From: Jeongeupia sp. HS-3
GTDB taxonomy: Bacteria > Pseudomonadota > Gammaproteobacteria > Burkholderiales > Chitinibacteraceae
NCBI RefSeq assembly: GCF_015140455.1
Contig: NZ_AP024094.1
Location: 3,286,001-3,350,000, forward strand
Direction of reading: 5' to 3'
Length of the DNA stretch: 64,000 bases
Below are positions 1 through 10,473 of this stretch, one piece after another. Numbering within the stretch: the stretch's first letter is position 1; each line of letters starts with the position of its first letter. The position numbers and the translations under genes were made by a program. The notes under the pieces were generated by a model. That model searched no databases, was not told the DNA's origin, and saw only the letters and a list, made by a program, of their open reading frames with translations.

Positions 1-927
1 TGCGATCACGTAGTAGGAGGGAATCGCCAGCTTGGTATTCGGCAGGCTGATATCGACGATGGTGGCGCCGAGCTTCTTGTATTCGCCAATTGCCGTCTCA
101 ATCGCTGCGGCGACATCGCTCGCCAGGCCTTCGGCGAAATATTCGCGCGGCAGGCCGATTTTCAGGCCGGCCAGCGGCTGGTCGAGATCGCGGGTGTAGT
201 CTTCCTTGGCGTGCTGCAGACTGGTCGCATCGCGTTCGTCAAAGCCGGCCATCACGTTGAGCAGCAGCGCGCAGTCTTCGGCGCTCTTGCCCATCGGCCC
301 GCCCTGATCCAGCGAGCTGGCGTAGGCGATCATGCCGAAACGGCTAACAATGCCGTAGGTCGGCTTGATGCCGGTGATGCCGCAGAAGCTTGCCGGTTGG
401 CGAATCGAGCCGCCGGTATCGGTGCCGGTGGCGATCGGCGCCAGACGCGCCGCCACCGCAGCCGCCGAGCCGCCCGAGCTGCCGCCGGGAACCGCCTTGC
501 GGTCCCACGGGTTCAGCACCGCGCCAAACGCGCTGTTCTCGTTCGACGAGCCCATCGCGAACTCGTCCATATTGGTGCGGCCCAAGGTGACGAGGCCGGC
601 CTTGTCGCACTGTTCGATCACGTGAGCGTCGTACGGCGAAACGAAATTCTCGAGCATTTTCGAGCCGCAAGTCGCGGCCCAGCCCTGCTGGCAGAAAATG
701 TCCTTGTGCGCGACCGGGATGCCGGTCAGCGTGCCGGCGTTGCCGGCAGCGCGCGAGGCGTCGGCGGCTTGGGCTAGTGCCAGCGTCTTGGCGTCATCAA
801 CGGCGATAAAGGCGTTCAGCGACGCGTTCGCCTTGATGCGGCCGAGGTATTCGGTGGCAAGCTCGACGGCCGAGACTTGCTTGGCCGCCAGCATGCTGGA
901 GAGTTGCTTGAGCGATTTTTCGATCAT
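1..927 (-). CDS. gatA: Glutamyl-/aspartyl-tRNA amidotransferase subunit A, 3' end cut by window edge
   Basis: GatA hydrolyses glutamine and passes ammonia to GatB, which amidates misacylated Glu-tRNA(Gln) or Asp-tRNA(Asn) in the cytoplasm. Only the first 309 codons of about 485 are present. The ATG is at 925-927 and the N-terminus reads [13 protein letters not shown]. The amidase-signature core is visible: a Gly/Ser-rich stretch [14 protein letters not shown] followed by [16 protein letters not shown], which carries the cis-Ser and nucleophile Ser of the Ser-Ser-Lys triad. It starts 8 bases after the gmhA stop, in an operon gatC-gmhA-gatA. gatB is not in the window and may lie beyond the left edge. 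Identification is firm; the C-terminus is unseen. Confidence 0.95.
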   Translation of the reverse strand, partial: MIEKSLKQLSSMLAAKQVSAVELATEYLGRIKANASLNAFIAVDDAKTLALAQAADASRAAGNAGTLTGIPVAHKDIFCQQGWAATCGSKMLENFVSPYDAHVIEQCDKAGLVTLGRTNMDEFAMGSSNENSAFGAVLNPWDRKAVPGGSSGGSAAAVAARLAPIATGTDTGGSIRQPASFCGITGIKPTYGIVSRFGMIAYASSLDQGGPMGKSAEDCALLLNVMAGFDERDATSLQHAKEDYTRDLDQPLAGLKIGLPREYFAEGLASDVAAAIETAIGEYKKLGATIVDISLPNTKLAIPSYYVIA

Positions 928-935
928 GGGAGGTC

Positions 936-1532
936 TCAGGCCGGATCGGCCGGGCGATAGCCCATGCCTTGTTCGACGAGGTCGATCAGCGTGTGGATGA
1001 CCTTGATGTGGATTTCCTGGATGCGGTCGGCGTAGCCGAAGTGCGGCACGATAATTTCGACATCGGCCGTGCCCTTGAGCTTGCCGCCGTCCTTGCCCAT
1101 CAACAGCAGCACTTTCATGCCGCGCGCCTTGGCCGCTTCGACCGCGCGGATCACGTTGGCAGAATTACCGCTGGTGGTGATGCCGACCAGTACGTCGCCG
1201 TCGCGGCCGAGGCCTTCGACGAAGCGCGAGAAGATATCGTTGAAGCCGTAGTCGTTGCCGACGCAGGTGATATGCGACGGATCCGAGACGGCAATGGCGG
1301 CCATCGCCGGACGATCGTCGCGGTAGCGGCCCGAGAGTTCTTCGGCGAAGTGCATCGCATCGCAGTGCGAGCCGCCGTTGCCGCAGGAGATCACCTTGCC
1401 GCCGGCTTTGAGCGAGGCGACCAGCAGCTGGGCGCCGGCGTCAACGGAGGAGAGAAAGGCGTCGTCGGCAAGGACGCGGTCGAGCACCTGCGCGGCTTCG
1501 CGCAGATGTTGTGCAACGGTGCTGACACTCAT
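936..1532 (-). CDS. gmhA: Phosphoheptose isomerase (sedoheptulose 7-phosphate isomerase)
   Basis: This is a SIS-fold isomerase of 198 residues, normal for GmhA, which converts sedoheptulose 7-phosphate to D-glycero-D-manno-heptose 7-phosphate, the first step to the LPS inner-core heptose. Visible signatures are [20 protein letters not shown] near residues 51-70, the phosphate-binding TTSGNSANV loop near 120-128, and a C-terminal QEIHIK histidine that matches a catalytic position of the family. The ATG overlaps the gatC stop by 4 bases (ATGA) and gatA follows after 8 bases, so it is translationally coupled inside the gat operon. DiaA, a related SIS protein, is the main alternative, but the heptose-isomerase motifs favour GmhA. 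Confidence 0.85.
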   Translation of the reverse strand: MSVSTVAQHLREAAQVLDRVLADDAFLSSVDAGAQLLVASLKAGGKVISCGNGGSHCDAMHFAEELSGRYRDDRPAMAAIAVSDPSHITCVGNDYGFNDIFSRFVEGLGRDGDVLVGITTSGNSANVIRAVEAAKARGMKVLLLMGKDGGKLKGTADVEIIVPHFGYADRIQEIHIKVIHTLIDLVEQGMGYRPADPA

Positions 1533-1816
1533 TCGATCACCTTCGGAACCAGATAGAGGCCGTTTTCAACCGACGGCGCAATGGCCTGGAAGGCGTCGCG
1601 GCGATTGGTGGCGGTGGCGATGTCGTCGCGCAGGCGCAAATGAACGTCCTGAGCGTGCGCCATCGGCTCGATGCCGGTGGTATCCACTGCGCGCATTTCT
1701 TCGATCAGTGTAAAGATTCGGTTGAGCTGTTGTTGCGCTGCAGCAAGCTCGGTGTCGGTAACGGCAATGCGCGCCAGCTTGGCGATGCGCCGTACGTCGT
1801 CCAAGGAGAGTGACAT
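1529..1816 (-). CDS. gatC: Glutamyl-/aspartyl-tRNA amidotransferase subunit C
   Basis: GatC is the small subunit that holds GatA and GatB together in the tRNA-dependent amidotransferase. The 95-residue protein starts at ATG 1814-1816 ([17 protein letters not shown]). The N-terminal helix, the [15 protein letters not shown] helix and the [15 protein letters not shown] segment are typical of the family. A longer reading frame upstream to 1849 has no family match and is not used. The stop overlaps the gmhA start. The gene is divergent from mreB, with about 200 bases between them that must hold both promoters. Confidence 0.93.
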   Translation of the reverse strand: MSLSLDDVRRIAKLARIAVTDTELAAAQQQLNRIFTLIEEMRAVDTTGIEPMAHAQDVHLRLRDDIATATNRRDAFQAIAPSVENGLYLVPKVIE

Positions 1817-1893
1817 AGGCATTTTCCCCCTGCTAGTCCTTATGATCATCAGCGCCTTAGGGTATCATGCCGGGTTTGTTTCACCCAAGTTAG

Positions 1894-3060
<1,167 letters not shown>

Positions 3061-3134
3061 TCAGGCGTACCGGCGCGCTGCGACGAGATCGTCCAGCGGC
3101 CGTTTTTATCTGTTGAACACGCGTCTGCCCGGTC

Positions 3135-4022
3135 ATGCAAACCAGCCCTCCCGTTTTTTTCAAACAGGGTCCGAAGCCGCTTACGCGGCTTCTGATCTTC
3201 TCGACGCTATCGATCGCGATGATCGTCGGCGATGCGCAGTACGCCATGCTTGGCCGCATTCGCGAGCAGGTATCGGTATTGCTTTATCCGCTGCAATGGG
3301 CCGCAACCACGCCCTTTGCCACGCTGCGCAATACCGCCGATTTCCTGTCGCGGCAGAGCGAGCTGATGAGTGAGAACCGCCAGCTCAACGACGCGCAACT
3401 GGCCGCGCGCGCGCAGGCGATGAAGCTCAAGGCGGTCGAGGCCGAGAACGCGACCTTGCGTGGCCTGAGCGAGCGTCGCAGCACGGTTGGCCAACCGTCG
3501 CAGCTGGCTGAAATCCTCTACAACGGCCGTGATCCGTTTACCTCGCGCCTCATCGTCGATCGCGGTCAGCAGCAGGGCGTGAGCGCCGGGCAGATCGCCA
3601 TCGATGCGTCCGGTGTCGTTGGCCAGGTGGTGCGGGTGCAGCCGCTGACCAGCGAAGTGCGGCTGATTTCCGATCGCAACCAGATGGTGCCGGTGGTGGT
3701 CGAGCGCAATCAATTGCGTACCGTGGTGTACGGCATGGGCGCGCATCAGTCGCTTGAGGTGCGCAATATGGCGCCGAACGTCGACATCAAGCCGGGGGAT
3801 GTGCTGGTGACCTCGGGGATTGACGGCCTGTATCCGGTGGGTCTGCCGGTTGCCAGAGTGCTCAAGGTCGAGCGCGGCGCGGCATTCGCCAGAGTGATTT
3901 GCCAGCCGGTGGCTGCGGTCGATCAACATCGCTTCCTGTTGCTGCTCGATCATCGCAGCGACATGCCGCCGTATCCGGAGGCCGCGTCGCAACCGGCAGC
4001 CACGAACAGGAAAGGCAGCTGA
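3135..4022 (+). CDS. mreC: Rod shape-determining protein MreC
   Basis: MreC is a bitopic inner-membrane protein whose periplasmic part activates PBP2/RodA in the elongasome. The 295 residues hold a short cytoplasmic tail, one transmembrane helix at about 18-36, a coiled-coil stretch at about 70-110 rich in Glu, Gln, Ala and Leu, and the two-domain beta-barrel core (for example TSRLIVDRGQQQGVSAGQ and VLVTSGIDGLYPVGLPVARV). The last base of its TGA is the first base of the mreD ATG, so the two genes are coupled. Confidence 0.95.
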   Translation: MQTSPPVFFKQGPKPLTRLLIFSTLSIAMIVGDAQYAMLGRIREQVSVLLYPLQWAATTPFATLRNTADFLSRQSELMSENRQLNDAQLAARAQAMKLKAVEAENATLRGLSERRSTVGQPSQLAEILYNGRDPFTSRLIVDRGQQQGVSAGQIAIDASGVVGQVVRVQPLTSEVRLISDRNQMVPVVVERNQLRTVVYGMGAHQSLEVRNMAPNVDIKPGDVLVTSGIDGLYPVGLPVARVLKVERGAAFARVICQPVAAVDQHRFLLLLDHRSDMPPYPEAASQPAATNRKGS

Positions 4023-4528
4023 TGCCCGTTTCCCATCAATTATTGCGGCCGGTAAGCATCGGCTTCATCGTGCTGAGCTTCGTCGTCGCGCTGCTGGTCA
4101 ATCTGCTGCCATGGCAGGCGTCGATCGCCAACTTCGCACCCGATTTCGTTGCCTTGTTCATCGTCTACTGGGCGCTGAACCAGCCGCGTCGCGTCGGCGT
4201 CGCCACCGCCTTCGTGCTGGGCGTGATCGTGGATGTCGGCGATGGCAATGTGCTCGGCCAGCATGCGTTGGCCTACTCGGTGATCGCTTATCTGGTACTG
4301 ATCCGTCAGCGGCAGCTGGCAGTCTTCGCCTTTTGGCAGCAGGCACTGCTGGTGCTTGGCTTGTTGACGCTGGCGCAAGTCATCATGGTCGTCGTGCGCA
4401 CGCTGCTTGGCGCACCGTTTGTAGGCTGGGGCTATTTTGCCGGCAGCTTGCTGGCCGCCTTGCTGTGGCCGCCTTTATCGAACCTGATGCTGATGCATCA
4501 ACGCAAGTCGGTGCCGGACGAATTATGA
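4022..4528 (+). CDS. mreD: Rod shape-determining protein MreD
   Basis: This is a 168-residue polytopic membrane protein of the elongasome, made of about five hydrophobic segments (for example IGFIVLSFVVALLVNLLPW near the N-terminus and MVVVRTLLGAPFVGWGYFAG near the C-terminus). The start ATG overlaps the mreC stop (TGATG). Position between mreC and mrdA, length and hydropathy profile make the assignment secure even though MreD sequences are poorly conserved. Confidence 0.92.
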   Translation: MPVSHQLLRPVSIGFIVLSFVVALLVNLLPWQASIANFAPDFVALFIVYWALNQPRRVGVATAFVLGVIVDVGDGNVLGQHALAYSVIAYLVLIRQRQLAVFAFWQQALLVLGLLTLAQVIMVVVRTLLGAPFVGWGYFAGSLLAALLWPPLSNLMLMHQRKSVPDEL

Positions 4529-4568
4529 ACTGCCGGATGAGTGGCTGGCTGCTGCGCGCGGAGGACTG

Positions 4569-6494
4569 ATGGCGCGCAATGAACTGAAGAATTCGATGGC
4601 CGAGCGCTATGCGTTCCAGCTCCGTATCGTCACCGCGGTGCTGTTCGTGCTCGGCCTGTTTGGCCTGCTGTTTGCCCGTTTCATCTGGCTGCAGGTGGCG
4701 CAGCACGACAAATACCAGACGCTGGCCGAGGCGAACCGGATTTCACTGGTGCCGGTGTCGCCGCCGCGCGGCATCATTCGTGACCGCAATGGCGTGGTGC
4801 TGGCACACAATTTCTCCGCCTACACGCTTGAAATCACGCCGTCCAAACTGGCAGATTCGCTCAACGACACGATCGCCCGGCTGTCGAACATCATCGAAAT
4901 CAGCGGCAAGGACAAGCGCCGGCTGAAGAAGCTGATGGAGGAAACGCGTGATTTTGAATCGTTGCCGATCCGCACGCGCTTGTCCGATGAGGAAGTCGCG
5001 CGCTTTGCCGCCAATAGCTACCAGTTTCCCGGTGTCGAGATCAAGGCACGGCTGTTCCGCCAGTACCCGTATCAGGAAGTGGGCAGTCATCTGATCGGCT
5101 ATATCGGCCGGATCAACGACAAGGATCTGGCCGGGCTCGACGAGAGCGGCCAAAAGGCCAATTACCGGGGCACCGATCACATCGGCAAGCTGGGTATCGA
5201 GGCCAGCTACGAGCAGCAGCTGCACGGCACCACCGGTTTTGAAGAGGTCGAAATCGACTCGGGCGGGCGCGCCGTGCGCACGCTGCGGCGTACGCCACCG
5301 CGGCAAGGTCAGGATCTGACCTTGTCGGTCGACATCAAGCTGCAGGAGATGATCGAAAAGCTTTTCGGCAATCGGCGCGGCGCGCTGGTGGCGATTGATC
5401 CACGCGATGGCGGCGTGCTTGCCTTTGTCTCCAAGCCCGGATTTGATCCCAATCTGTTCGTTGACGGTATCGATCCGGACAGCTGGAAAGAGCTGAACGA
5501 ATCGCCGGACAAGCCGCTGCTGAACCGTGGGCTGCGCGGCGAATATCCGCCGGGCTCGACGTTCAAGCCCTTTATGGCGATCGCCGCGCTGGAAGGCAAT
5601 TTTCCGCTGACGCGGCAGACGATCTCGGACCCCGGTTACTTCATTTACGGCAACAACCGTTTTCGCGATTCGCACAAGGGCGGTTATGGTTCGATGAACT
5701 TCGACCGTTCCCTGCCGTTGTCGTCCGATACCTATTACTACCAGCTCGCGGTGCAGATGGGGATCGATTACATCTCCCAATTCATGGCGACGCTCGATCT
5801 TGGCCGGCTTACCGGTATCGATCTGCCGGGTGAACGCCCGGGCGTGCTGCCGAGCCAGGAGTGGAAGAAAAAACGCTTCAAGACCCCGGCACAGCAGCGC
5901 TGGTATTCGGGTGAAACCGTGTCGATCGGCATCGGCCAGGGGTACAACTCGTATACGCCGCTGCAAATGGCCCACGGCATCGCGACGATTGCCAATCGTG
6001 GCGTGATGTACAAGCCGCACGTGGTGGCCACGCTGGTTGATCCGTCGACCGGAAAAAAAATGCAGATCGAGCCGCGGCCCGAGCGGACCATGACGTGGAA
6101 GCAGGAGAACGTCGAGCGGGTGATCCGTGGCATGGTCGGCGTGACCCAATACGGTACCGGTGCGCGCCTCTTCGCTGGCGCGCCTTATGTCGCAGCCGGC
6201 AAGACCGGCACCGCGCAGGTCTATAGCCTGCGGGGCGGCAAGTACAACGCCAAGGCGGTGAGCGAGCGGCTGCGCGACCATTCGTGGTTCGTCGCCTTCG
6301 CGCCGGCCGACAAGCCGACGATCGCATTCGCCGTGATTGTCGAGAACGGCGGCTTCGGCGCCGCGGCGGCCGGACCGATCGCGCGCCAGGTGCTCGACTA
6401 TTACCTGCTGGGCAAAATGCCGGCCGCGCTGGCGGGCAATGCATCGGCAGTGGCTTCGGCGCCAGACGCGGCGCAGGAGGACATCGGTGATTAA
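4569..6494 (+). CDS. mrdA: Penicillin-binding protein 2, elongasome transpeptidase
   Basis: PBP2 is the class B transpeptidase that crosslinks new peptidoglycan during elongation, paired with RodA and activated by MreC. The 641-residue protein has an N-terminal transmembrane helix (about residues 15-40), the pedestal domain starting with SPPRGIIRDRNG, and the transpeptidase motifs: SxxK as GSTFKPF, the second motif as LSSDTYYYQ, and AGKTGTAQVY near the end. An RBS-like GCGGAGGAC lies just before the ATG. Its last 8 bases overlap the rodA GTG start. Confidence 0.96.
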   Translation: MARNELKNSMAERYAFQLRIVTAVLFVLGLFGLLFARFIWLQVAQHDKYQTLAEANRISLVPVSPPRGIIRDRNGVVLAHNFSAYTLEITPSKLADSLNDTIARLSNIIEISGKDKRRLKKLMEETRDFESLPIRTRLSDEEVARFAANSYQFPGVEIKARLFRQYPYQEVGSHLIGYIGRINDKDLAGLDESGQKANYRGTDHIGKLGIEASYEQQLHGTTGFEEVEIDSGGRAVRTLRRTPPRQGQDLTLSVDIKLQEMIEKLFGNRRGALVAIDPRDGGVLAFVSKPGFDPNLFVDGIDPDSWKELNESPDKPLLNRGLRGEYPPGSTFKPFMAIAALEGNFPLTRQTISDPGYFIYGNNRFRDSHKGGYGSMNFDRSLPLSSDTYYYQLAVQMGIDYISQFMATLDLGRLTGIDLPGERPGVLPSQEWKKKRFKTPAQQRWYSGETVSIGIGQGYNSYTPLQMAHGIATIANRGVMYKPHVVATLVDPSTGKKMQIEPRPERTMTWKQENVERVIRGMVGVTQYGTGARLFAGAPYVAAGKTGTAQVYSLRGGKYNAKAVSERLRDHSWFVAFAPADKPTIAFAVIVENGGFGAAAAGPIARQVLDYYLLGKMPAALAGNASAVASAPDAAQEDIGD

Positions 6495-7599
6495 GACACT
6501 CTGGAACCGGATCAAGCAGCCGATCGATCCGTGGTTGTTTCTGTTCACTCTGCTGATTTTCATCGTCTCGGCCGTGGTGCTGTATTCGGCGTCGAACCGT
6601 GATCTGGAAAAGGTGCTCGACAAGGTCACCTTCATGGGGATCTCGCTGGCGGTGATGTGGTTCTTTGCCAATATCTCGCAGCAAACGTTGATGCGCCTGG
6701 CCTTGCCGGCCTATGTAGTCGGCGTCGCACTGCTGGTTGCGGTGGCGCTGTTCGGCGTCACCAGCCACGGTGCGACACGCTGGCTCAATATCGGTATCAC
6801 CCGCATCCAGCCGTCGGAGCTGATGCGCATTGCCATGCCGCTGATGCTGGCGTGGTATTTCCACCATTTCGAAGCCTCGCTGAACTGGAAGCACTTTGTT
6901 GTTGCCGGCCTGCTGATGGTGGTGCCGGTCGGACTCATCCTCAAGCAGCCGGATCTGGGCACCAGCCTTTTGATCGCATCGAGCGGTTTTTACGTGTTGT
7001 TTCTGGCCGGTTTGAGCTGGCGCTTCCTGGCGCTGATGATTGCAGCCGGTAGCGGTCTGGCTTATACGGTGACGCACTGGGATCTGTGCATCAACATCCT
7101 CCAGGAGTATCAGTGCCGCCGGGTCGCGACCATGCTTGATCCGATGCAGGATCCGCTCGGCGCCGGTTACCACATCATTCAGGGCACGATTGCCATCGGC
7201 TCGGGTGGGATGCTCGGCAAGGGCTGGCTCAACGGCACGCAGACCCATCTCGATTTCATTCCCGAACGCACCACCGACTTTATTTTTGCCGTGTTTGGCG
7301 AAGAGTTCGGCCTGCTTGGCAACGGCCTGCTGCTGGTGCTCTACCTGCTGGTGATCGGCCGTGGCCTGACCATCGCCAGCCGTGCGCCGACGCTGTTCGG
7401 CCGCTTGCTGGCGGGGGCAATCGCGCTCAACTTCTTTACCTATGCCTTCGTCAATATGGGCATGGTGTCGGGCATCCTGCCCGTGGTCGGCGTACCCTTG
7501 CCGCTGATTTCCTACGGCGGCACGTCGATGGTGTCGATTCTGGCGACCTTCGGCCTGATGATGAGCGTCAGCCGTGACCGAAAGCTGATGAAGGGGTAA
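6487..7599 (+). CDS. rodA: Peptidoglycan glycosyltransferase RodA
   Basis: RodA is the SEDS-family glycan polymerase that works with PBP2. The 370-residue start chosen is GTG 6487, because a strong GCAGGAGGA ribosome site sits 6 bases upstream and the product then begins IKTLWNRIKQPIDPWL as in other RodA proteins. The frame is open further upstream only because it overlaps mrdA. About ten membrane segments are seen, plus the SEDS signatures KQPDLGTSLL and ERTTDFIFAVFGEEFG, and PLPLISYGGTSMVS at the C-terminus. Confidence 0.95.
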   Translation: MIKTLWNRIKQPIDPWLFLFTLLIFIVSAVVLYSASNRDLEKVLDKVTFMGISLAVMWFFANISQQTLMRLALPAYVVGVALLVAVALFGVTSHGATRWLNIGITRIQPSELMRIAMPLMLAWYFHHFEASLNWKHFVVAGLLMVVPVGLILKQPDLGTSLLIASSGFYVLFLAGLSWRFLALMIAAGSGLAYTVTHWDLCINILQEYQCRRVATMLDPMQDPLGAGYHIIQGTIAIGSGGMLGKGWLNGTQTHLDFIPERTTDFIFAVFGEEFGLLGNGLLLVLYLLVIGRGLTIASRAPTLFGRLLAGAIALNFFTYAFVNMGMVSGILPVVGVPLPLISYGGTSMVSILATFGLMMSVSRDRKLMKG

Positions 7600-8549
7600 T
7601 GATGAAACTGCGCGGATTGCTCGCGATTGCCGCTCTGCTTGGCCTTGCCGCCTGCGGGACGGCGCCGACCAAACCTGTTGGCGGGACGAGCGGCACGACG
7701 CCACCACCGGCACCCGTGCAGGGTACGCCGTCGCAGTACAGCTGCGACTACAAGGCGCTGGCCGGCGGCGGGGCGTTCTACAAGGATGATGGGCCGATGA
7801 GCGATCTCCCGGCCAATCTTGACCTGATCGCCGAACCGGTGCCGCGCTGGGAGCCATTGCACAAATGGGCCAACCGTCCCTATACGGTGCTGGGCTTGTC
7901 GTTTACACCGCTGGCTGCGCCGGGTAACTCGGTCGAGACCGGCATGGGCTCGTGGTATGGCCGTAAATTCCATGGCCAGAAGACGTCGATCGGCGAAAGC
8001 TACAATATGTTCGCGATGACCGCCGCCAGCCCGGTGCTGCCGCTGCCAAGCTATGCGCGAGTGACCAACGTCAAGAATGGCCGCAGCGTCATCGTTCGCG
8101 TCAACGATCGCGGCCCGTTTCACAAGGGCCGGGTGATGGATTTGTCCTTCCTCGCCGCCTGCCGCCTCGGTTACGCGATGCAGGGCAGTACCGAGCTCAA
8201 GGTCGAAAGCCTTTTGCCGGGTGACGCGCCAACGGTCGTCCAGGCGCAGGCCAAGCAACAGGTCGATGCGCCGCTGCCGTTTGACGGCGTATCCAAGCCG
8301 GTGCCGATTGCCGACACCGCCGCCGGGGTCTATCTGCAACTGGCGGCATTCAGCAGCCAGGCCAACGCCGAATCGTTCCGCGAGCATTACGCCAGCATGC
8401 TTGATGGTGAGAGTGCCAAGCTCGTGGTTCAATCGGCTGGCGCCATCCACCGCGTTCGCATTGGTCCTTACCCGAATCGGCAGAGCGCACTGGCGGCGGC
8501 GGAAACGCTGACCGGCCAGCACAATCTGCAGGCCGTGATCGCGCGCTGA
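7599..8549 (+). CDS. rlpA: Septal ring lytic transglycosylase RlpA family lipoprotein
   Basis: This is a lipoprotein of 316 residues with lipobox LAAC (Cys19), a Pro/Thr-rich tether (about 22-45), a double-psi beta-barrel at about 113-190 (GMGSWYGRKFHG, and VRVNDRGPFHKGR with the catalytic-type Asp170), and a C-terminal SPOR domain at about 243-314 that binds denuded glycan strands. RlpA proteins cleave or bind naked peptidoglycan at septa and the outer membrane. The stop of rodA (TAA) overlaps the first of two adjacent ATGs. This is the last gene of the mre operon; a terminator follows within 10 bases. Confidence 0.93.
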   Translation: MMKLRGLLAIAALLGLAACGTAPTKPVGGTSGTTPPPAPVQGTPSQYSCDYKALAGGGAFYKDDGPMSDLPANLDLIAEPVPRWEPLHKWANRPYTVLGLSFTPLAAPGNSVETGMGSWYGRKFHGQKTSIGESYNMFAMTAASPVLPLPSYARVTNVKNGRSVIVRVNDRGPFHKGRVMDLSFLAACRLGYAMQGSTELKVESLLPGDAPTVVQAQAKQQVDAPLPFDGVSKPVPIADTAAGVYLQLAAFSSQANAESFREHYASMLDGESAKLVVQSAGAIHRVRIGPYPNRQSALAAAETLTGQHNLQAVIAR

Positions 8550-8558
8550 TGCGAATGT

Positions 8559-8590
8559 AAAAAAGGGCGGAAATCTCCGCCCTTTTTTAA
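8559..8590. terminator. Bidirectional Rho-independent terminator between rlpA and ridA
   Basis: A 7-bp GC-rich stem (GGGCGGA/TCCGCCC) with a 4-base loop is flanked by a run of A on the left and T on the right, so it can terminate transcription from both the mre operon and the converging D-amino-acid operon. Confidence 0.9.
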
Positions 8591-8600
8591 CGTCTGCCGC

Positions 8601-8996
8601 TCAGGCCGCCGGTTTCCTGTACGCCACGCAATCGACCTCGACCTTGCAGTCGATCACCATGCTCGACACCACGCAGGCGCGCGCCGGCGGGTTGTCGCCG
8701 AAGTACTCCTTGAACACGCGGTTGAACGACATGAAGTCGCGCGCATCATCGAGCCACACGCCACAACGCACCACATGCTCGGGGCCGTAACCGGCCTCCT
8801 CCAGAATCGCCAGCAGGTTCTGGATCGTCTGGTGCGACTGGGTGACGATGCCGCCTTCGACGACTTCGCCGTTCAGCATCGGCGTCTGCCCGGATACATA
8901 CAGCCAGCCATCGGCCTCGACCGCGCGCGCGAACGGCAGATGCTGGCCGCCGGTGCCTTTGCCGCCTTCGACGCCGTAACGTTTGATATCGGACAT
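8601..8996 (-). CDS. RidA/YjgF family enamine/imine deaminase
   Basis: This is a 131-residue member of the RidA family, which hydrolyses reactive enamine/imine intermediates released by PLP enzymes such as serine/threonine dehydratases. The protein shows the family core (ADGWLYVSGQTP, VVRCGVWLDDARDF, NPPARACVVSSM); the Arg in PPARAC matches the substrate-carboxylate-binding Arg of the family. It lies 2 bases after the D-aminoacylase gene, with an AGGAG ribosome site inside that gene's end, as the last gene of a D-amino-acid operon. That fits a job cleaning up 2-aminoacrylate-type products of the upstream dehydratase. The exact RidA subgroup is not clear. Confidence 0.88.
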   Translation of the reverse strand: MSDIKRYGVEGGKGTGGQHLPFARAVEADGWLYVSGQTPMLNGEVVEGGIVTQSHQTIQNLLAILEEAGYGPEHVVRCGVWLDDARDFMSFNRVFKEYFGDNPPARACVVSSMVIDCKVEVDCVAYRKPAA

Positions 8997-8998
8997 GC

Positions 8999-10471
8999 TT
9001 ACTCCTGGAAATGAAGGGATGACTCAAAGCCGGCGCGCAGATCGTGCTCGCGGGCGAGGAAACGGCCGGCGCGCTGGCCGGTGGCTTGCTTGTTTTTATA
9101 CGACAGCACGCCGTTGACCCAGACGGCCGCTATGCCGTCGGCGGCCTGGGCTGGATCGCTGAAACTGGCGACATCCGTCACCGTCGCCGGGTCGAACAGC
9201 ACCAGATCGGCCCAGCAGCCTTCGCGGATCAGGCCGCGCCCGGTGAGGCCGAAACGTGCCGCCGACAGCCCGGTCATCTTGCGCACCGCTTCGGCCAGCG
9301 GAAACAACTTCACCTCGCGGCTGTAATGGCCGAGCACGCGCGGGAAGGTGCCCCACAGTCGCGGATGCGGCAGTGGATCGTTCGGCAGACCGTCGGAGCC
9401 GACCATGGTCAGCGGGTTGCCGAGGATGTGTCTGACGTCGTTTTCATCCATGCCGTAGTAGACCGCGCCGGCCGGCTGCAGTCGGCGGGCGGCGTCGAGC
9501 AGTGGCATGTTCCACTCGGCGGCGATCTCGGCGAGCAGCTTGCCGCCCATTGCCGGCTCGGGCTCGGACCAGGTGATCAGGATGTCGAATTCGTCGGTCA
9601 CCTGCTTGAGGTCAAGCGTGCTCGAACTCGCCGCGTACGGATAGCAGTCGCAGCCGACATGCTGGTGCGCAGCGGCGGCCTCGATCGACGCGATCACTTC
9701 GCCGCTGCGGCCCCAGTTGCCGGCGCCGGCGCATTTGAGGTGTGAAACGATCACCGGCACGCGCGCATGCCGGCCGATCCGGTACGCCTCGTCCATCGCG
9801 TCGAGGATGGTCGCGAACTCGCTGCGCAGGTGCGTGGTGTAAACGGCGCCGAATTCGGCCAGCACTTCGGCCAGTGTCGCCACTTCGTCGGTGCTGCTGG
9901 AAAACGCCGATGCGTAGGCGAGCCCGGTCGACAGGCCGACGGCGCCGTTGGCGAGCGCGTCGCGCAGCTCCTGGCGCATGCTTTCGATTTCACCGGGCGT
10001 GGCGCTGCGATCGAGCCGGTCGAGATGGTTCTGCCGCAGCGCGGTGTGGCCGACGAGCGCGGCGACGTTGACCGACGGCTGCGCCGCTTCGACCGCAAGG
10101 CGATAGTCGCCGAAGCTCGGGTAAACGAAGTCTTTGGCGTCGCCGAGCAGATTCATCGGGTCGGGCGGATCGCCGTTGAGCCGCACCGGGCTGGCGCTGA
10201 TGCCGCAATTGCCGACCACCACCGTGGTCACGCCTTGCGACAGCTTGGGCAGCATCTCGGGGGAACGGATCACCGTGGTGTCGTCGTGCGTGTGCACGTC
10301 GATGAAACCCGGTGCCAACGCCAGACCGGCGGCGTCGATGTCGTCCTTGGCCGGGCTATCGATGGTGCCGATGGCGGCAATCCGGCCATCCTTGATCGCC
10401 ACCGCGCCGACAGCGCCGGGCGTGCCGGTGCCGTCGAGGATGAGCACATTGCGGATGATCAGCTCGTACAT
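8999..10471 (-). CDS. N-acyl-D-amino-acid deacylase (D-aminoacylase)
   Basis: This is an amidohydrolase-superfamily enzyme of 490 residues that removes the acyl group from N-acyl-D-amino acids. Metal and catalytic signatures are visible: FIDVHTHDD (His60, His62), VVVGNCGIS with Cys89, which matches the zinc-bridging Cys of Alcaligenes D-aminoacylase, TTHLRSE, SHLKCAG, and a late SDGLPNDPLPHPR aspartate motif. ATG 10471 is preferred over an in-frame TTG at 10477 because GGGAG sits 7 bases ahead of the ATG. The start region overlaps the stop of the RpiR regulator gene. A related D-hydantoinase role is less likely given the family motifs. Confidence 0.88.
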   Translation of the reverse strand: MYELIIRNVLILDGTGTPGAVGAVAIKDGRIAAIGTIDSPAKDDIDAAGLALAPGFIDVHTHDDTTVIRSPEMLPKLSQGVTTVVVGNCGISASPVRLNGDPPDPMNLLGDAKDFVYPSFGDYRLAVEAAQPSVNVAALVGHTALRQNHLDRLDRSATPGEIESMRQELRDALANGAVGLSTGLAYASAFSSSTDEVATLAEVLAEFGAVYTTHLRSEFATILDAMDEAYRIGRHARVPVIVSHLKCAGAGNWGRSGEVIASIEAAAAHQHVGCDCYPYAASSSTLDLKQVTDEFDILITWSEPEPAMGGKLLAEIAAEWNMPLLDAARRLQPAGAVYYGMDENDVRHILGNPLTMVGSDGLPNDPLPHPRLWGTFPRVLGHYSREVKLFPLAEAVRKMTGLSAARFGLTGRGLIREGCWADLVLFDPATVTDVASFSDPAQAADGIAAVWVNGVLSYKNKQATGQRAGRFLAREHDLRAGFESSLHFQE

Positions 10472-10473
10472 GG

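Noticed and set aside
4743-7857. Two long antisense frames across mrdA, rodA and rlpA
   Set aside because: The sense genes are certain, and the antisense products are Arg/His/Gln-rich with no domain.
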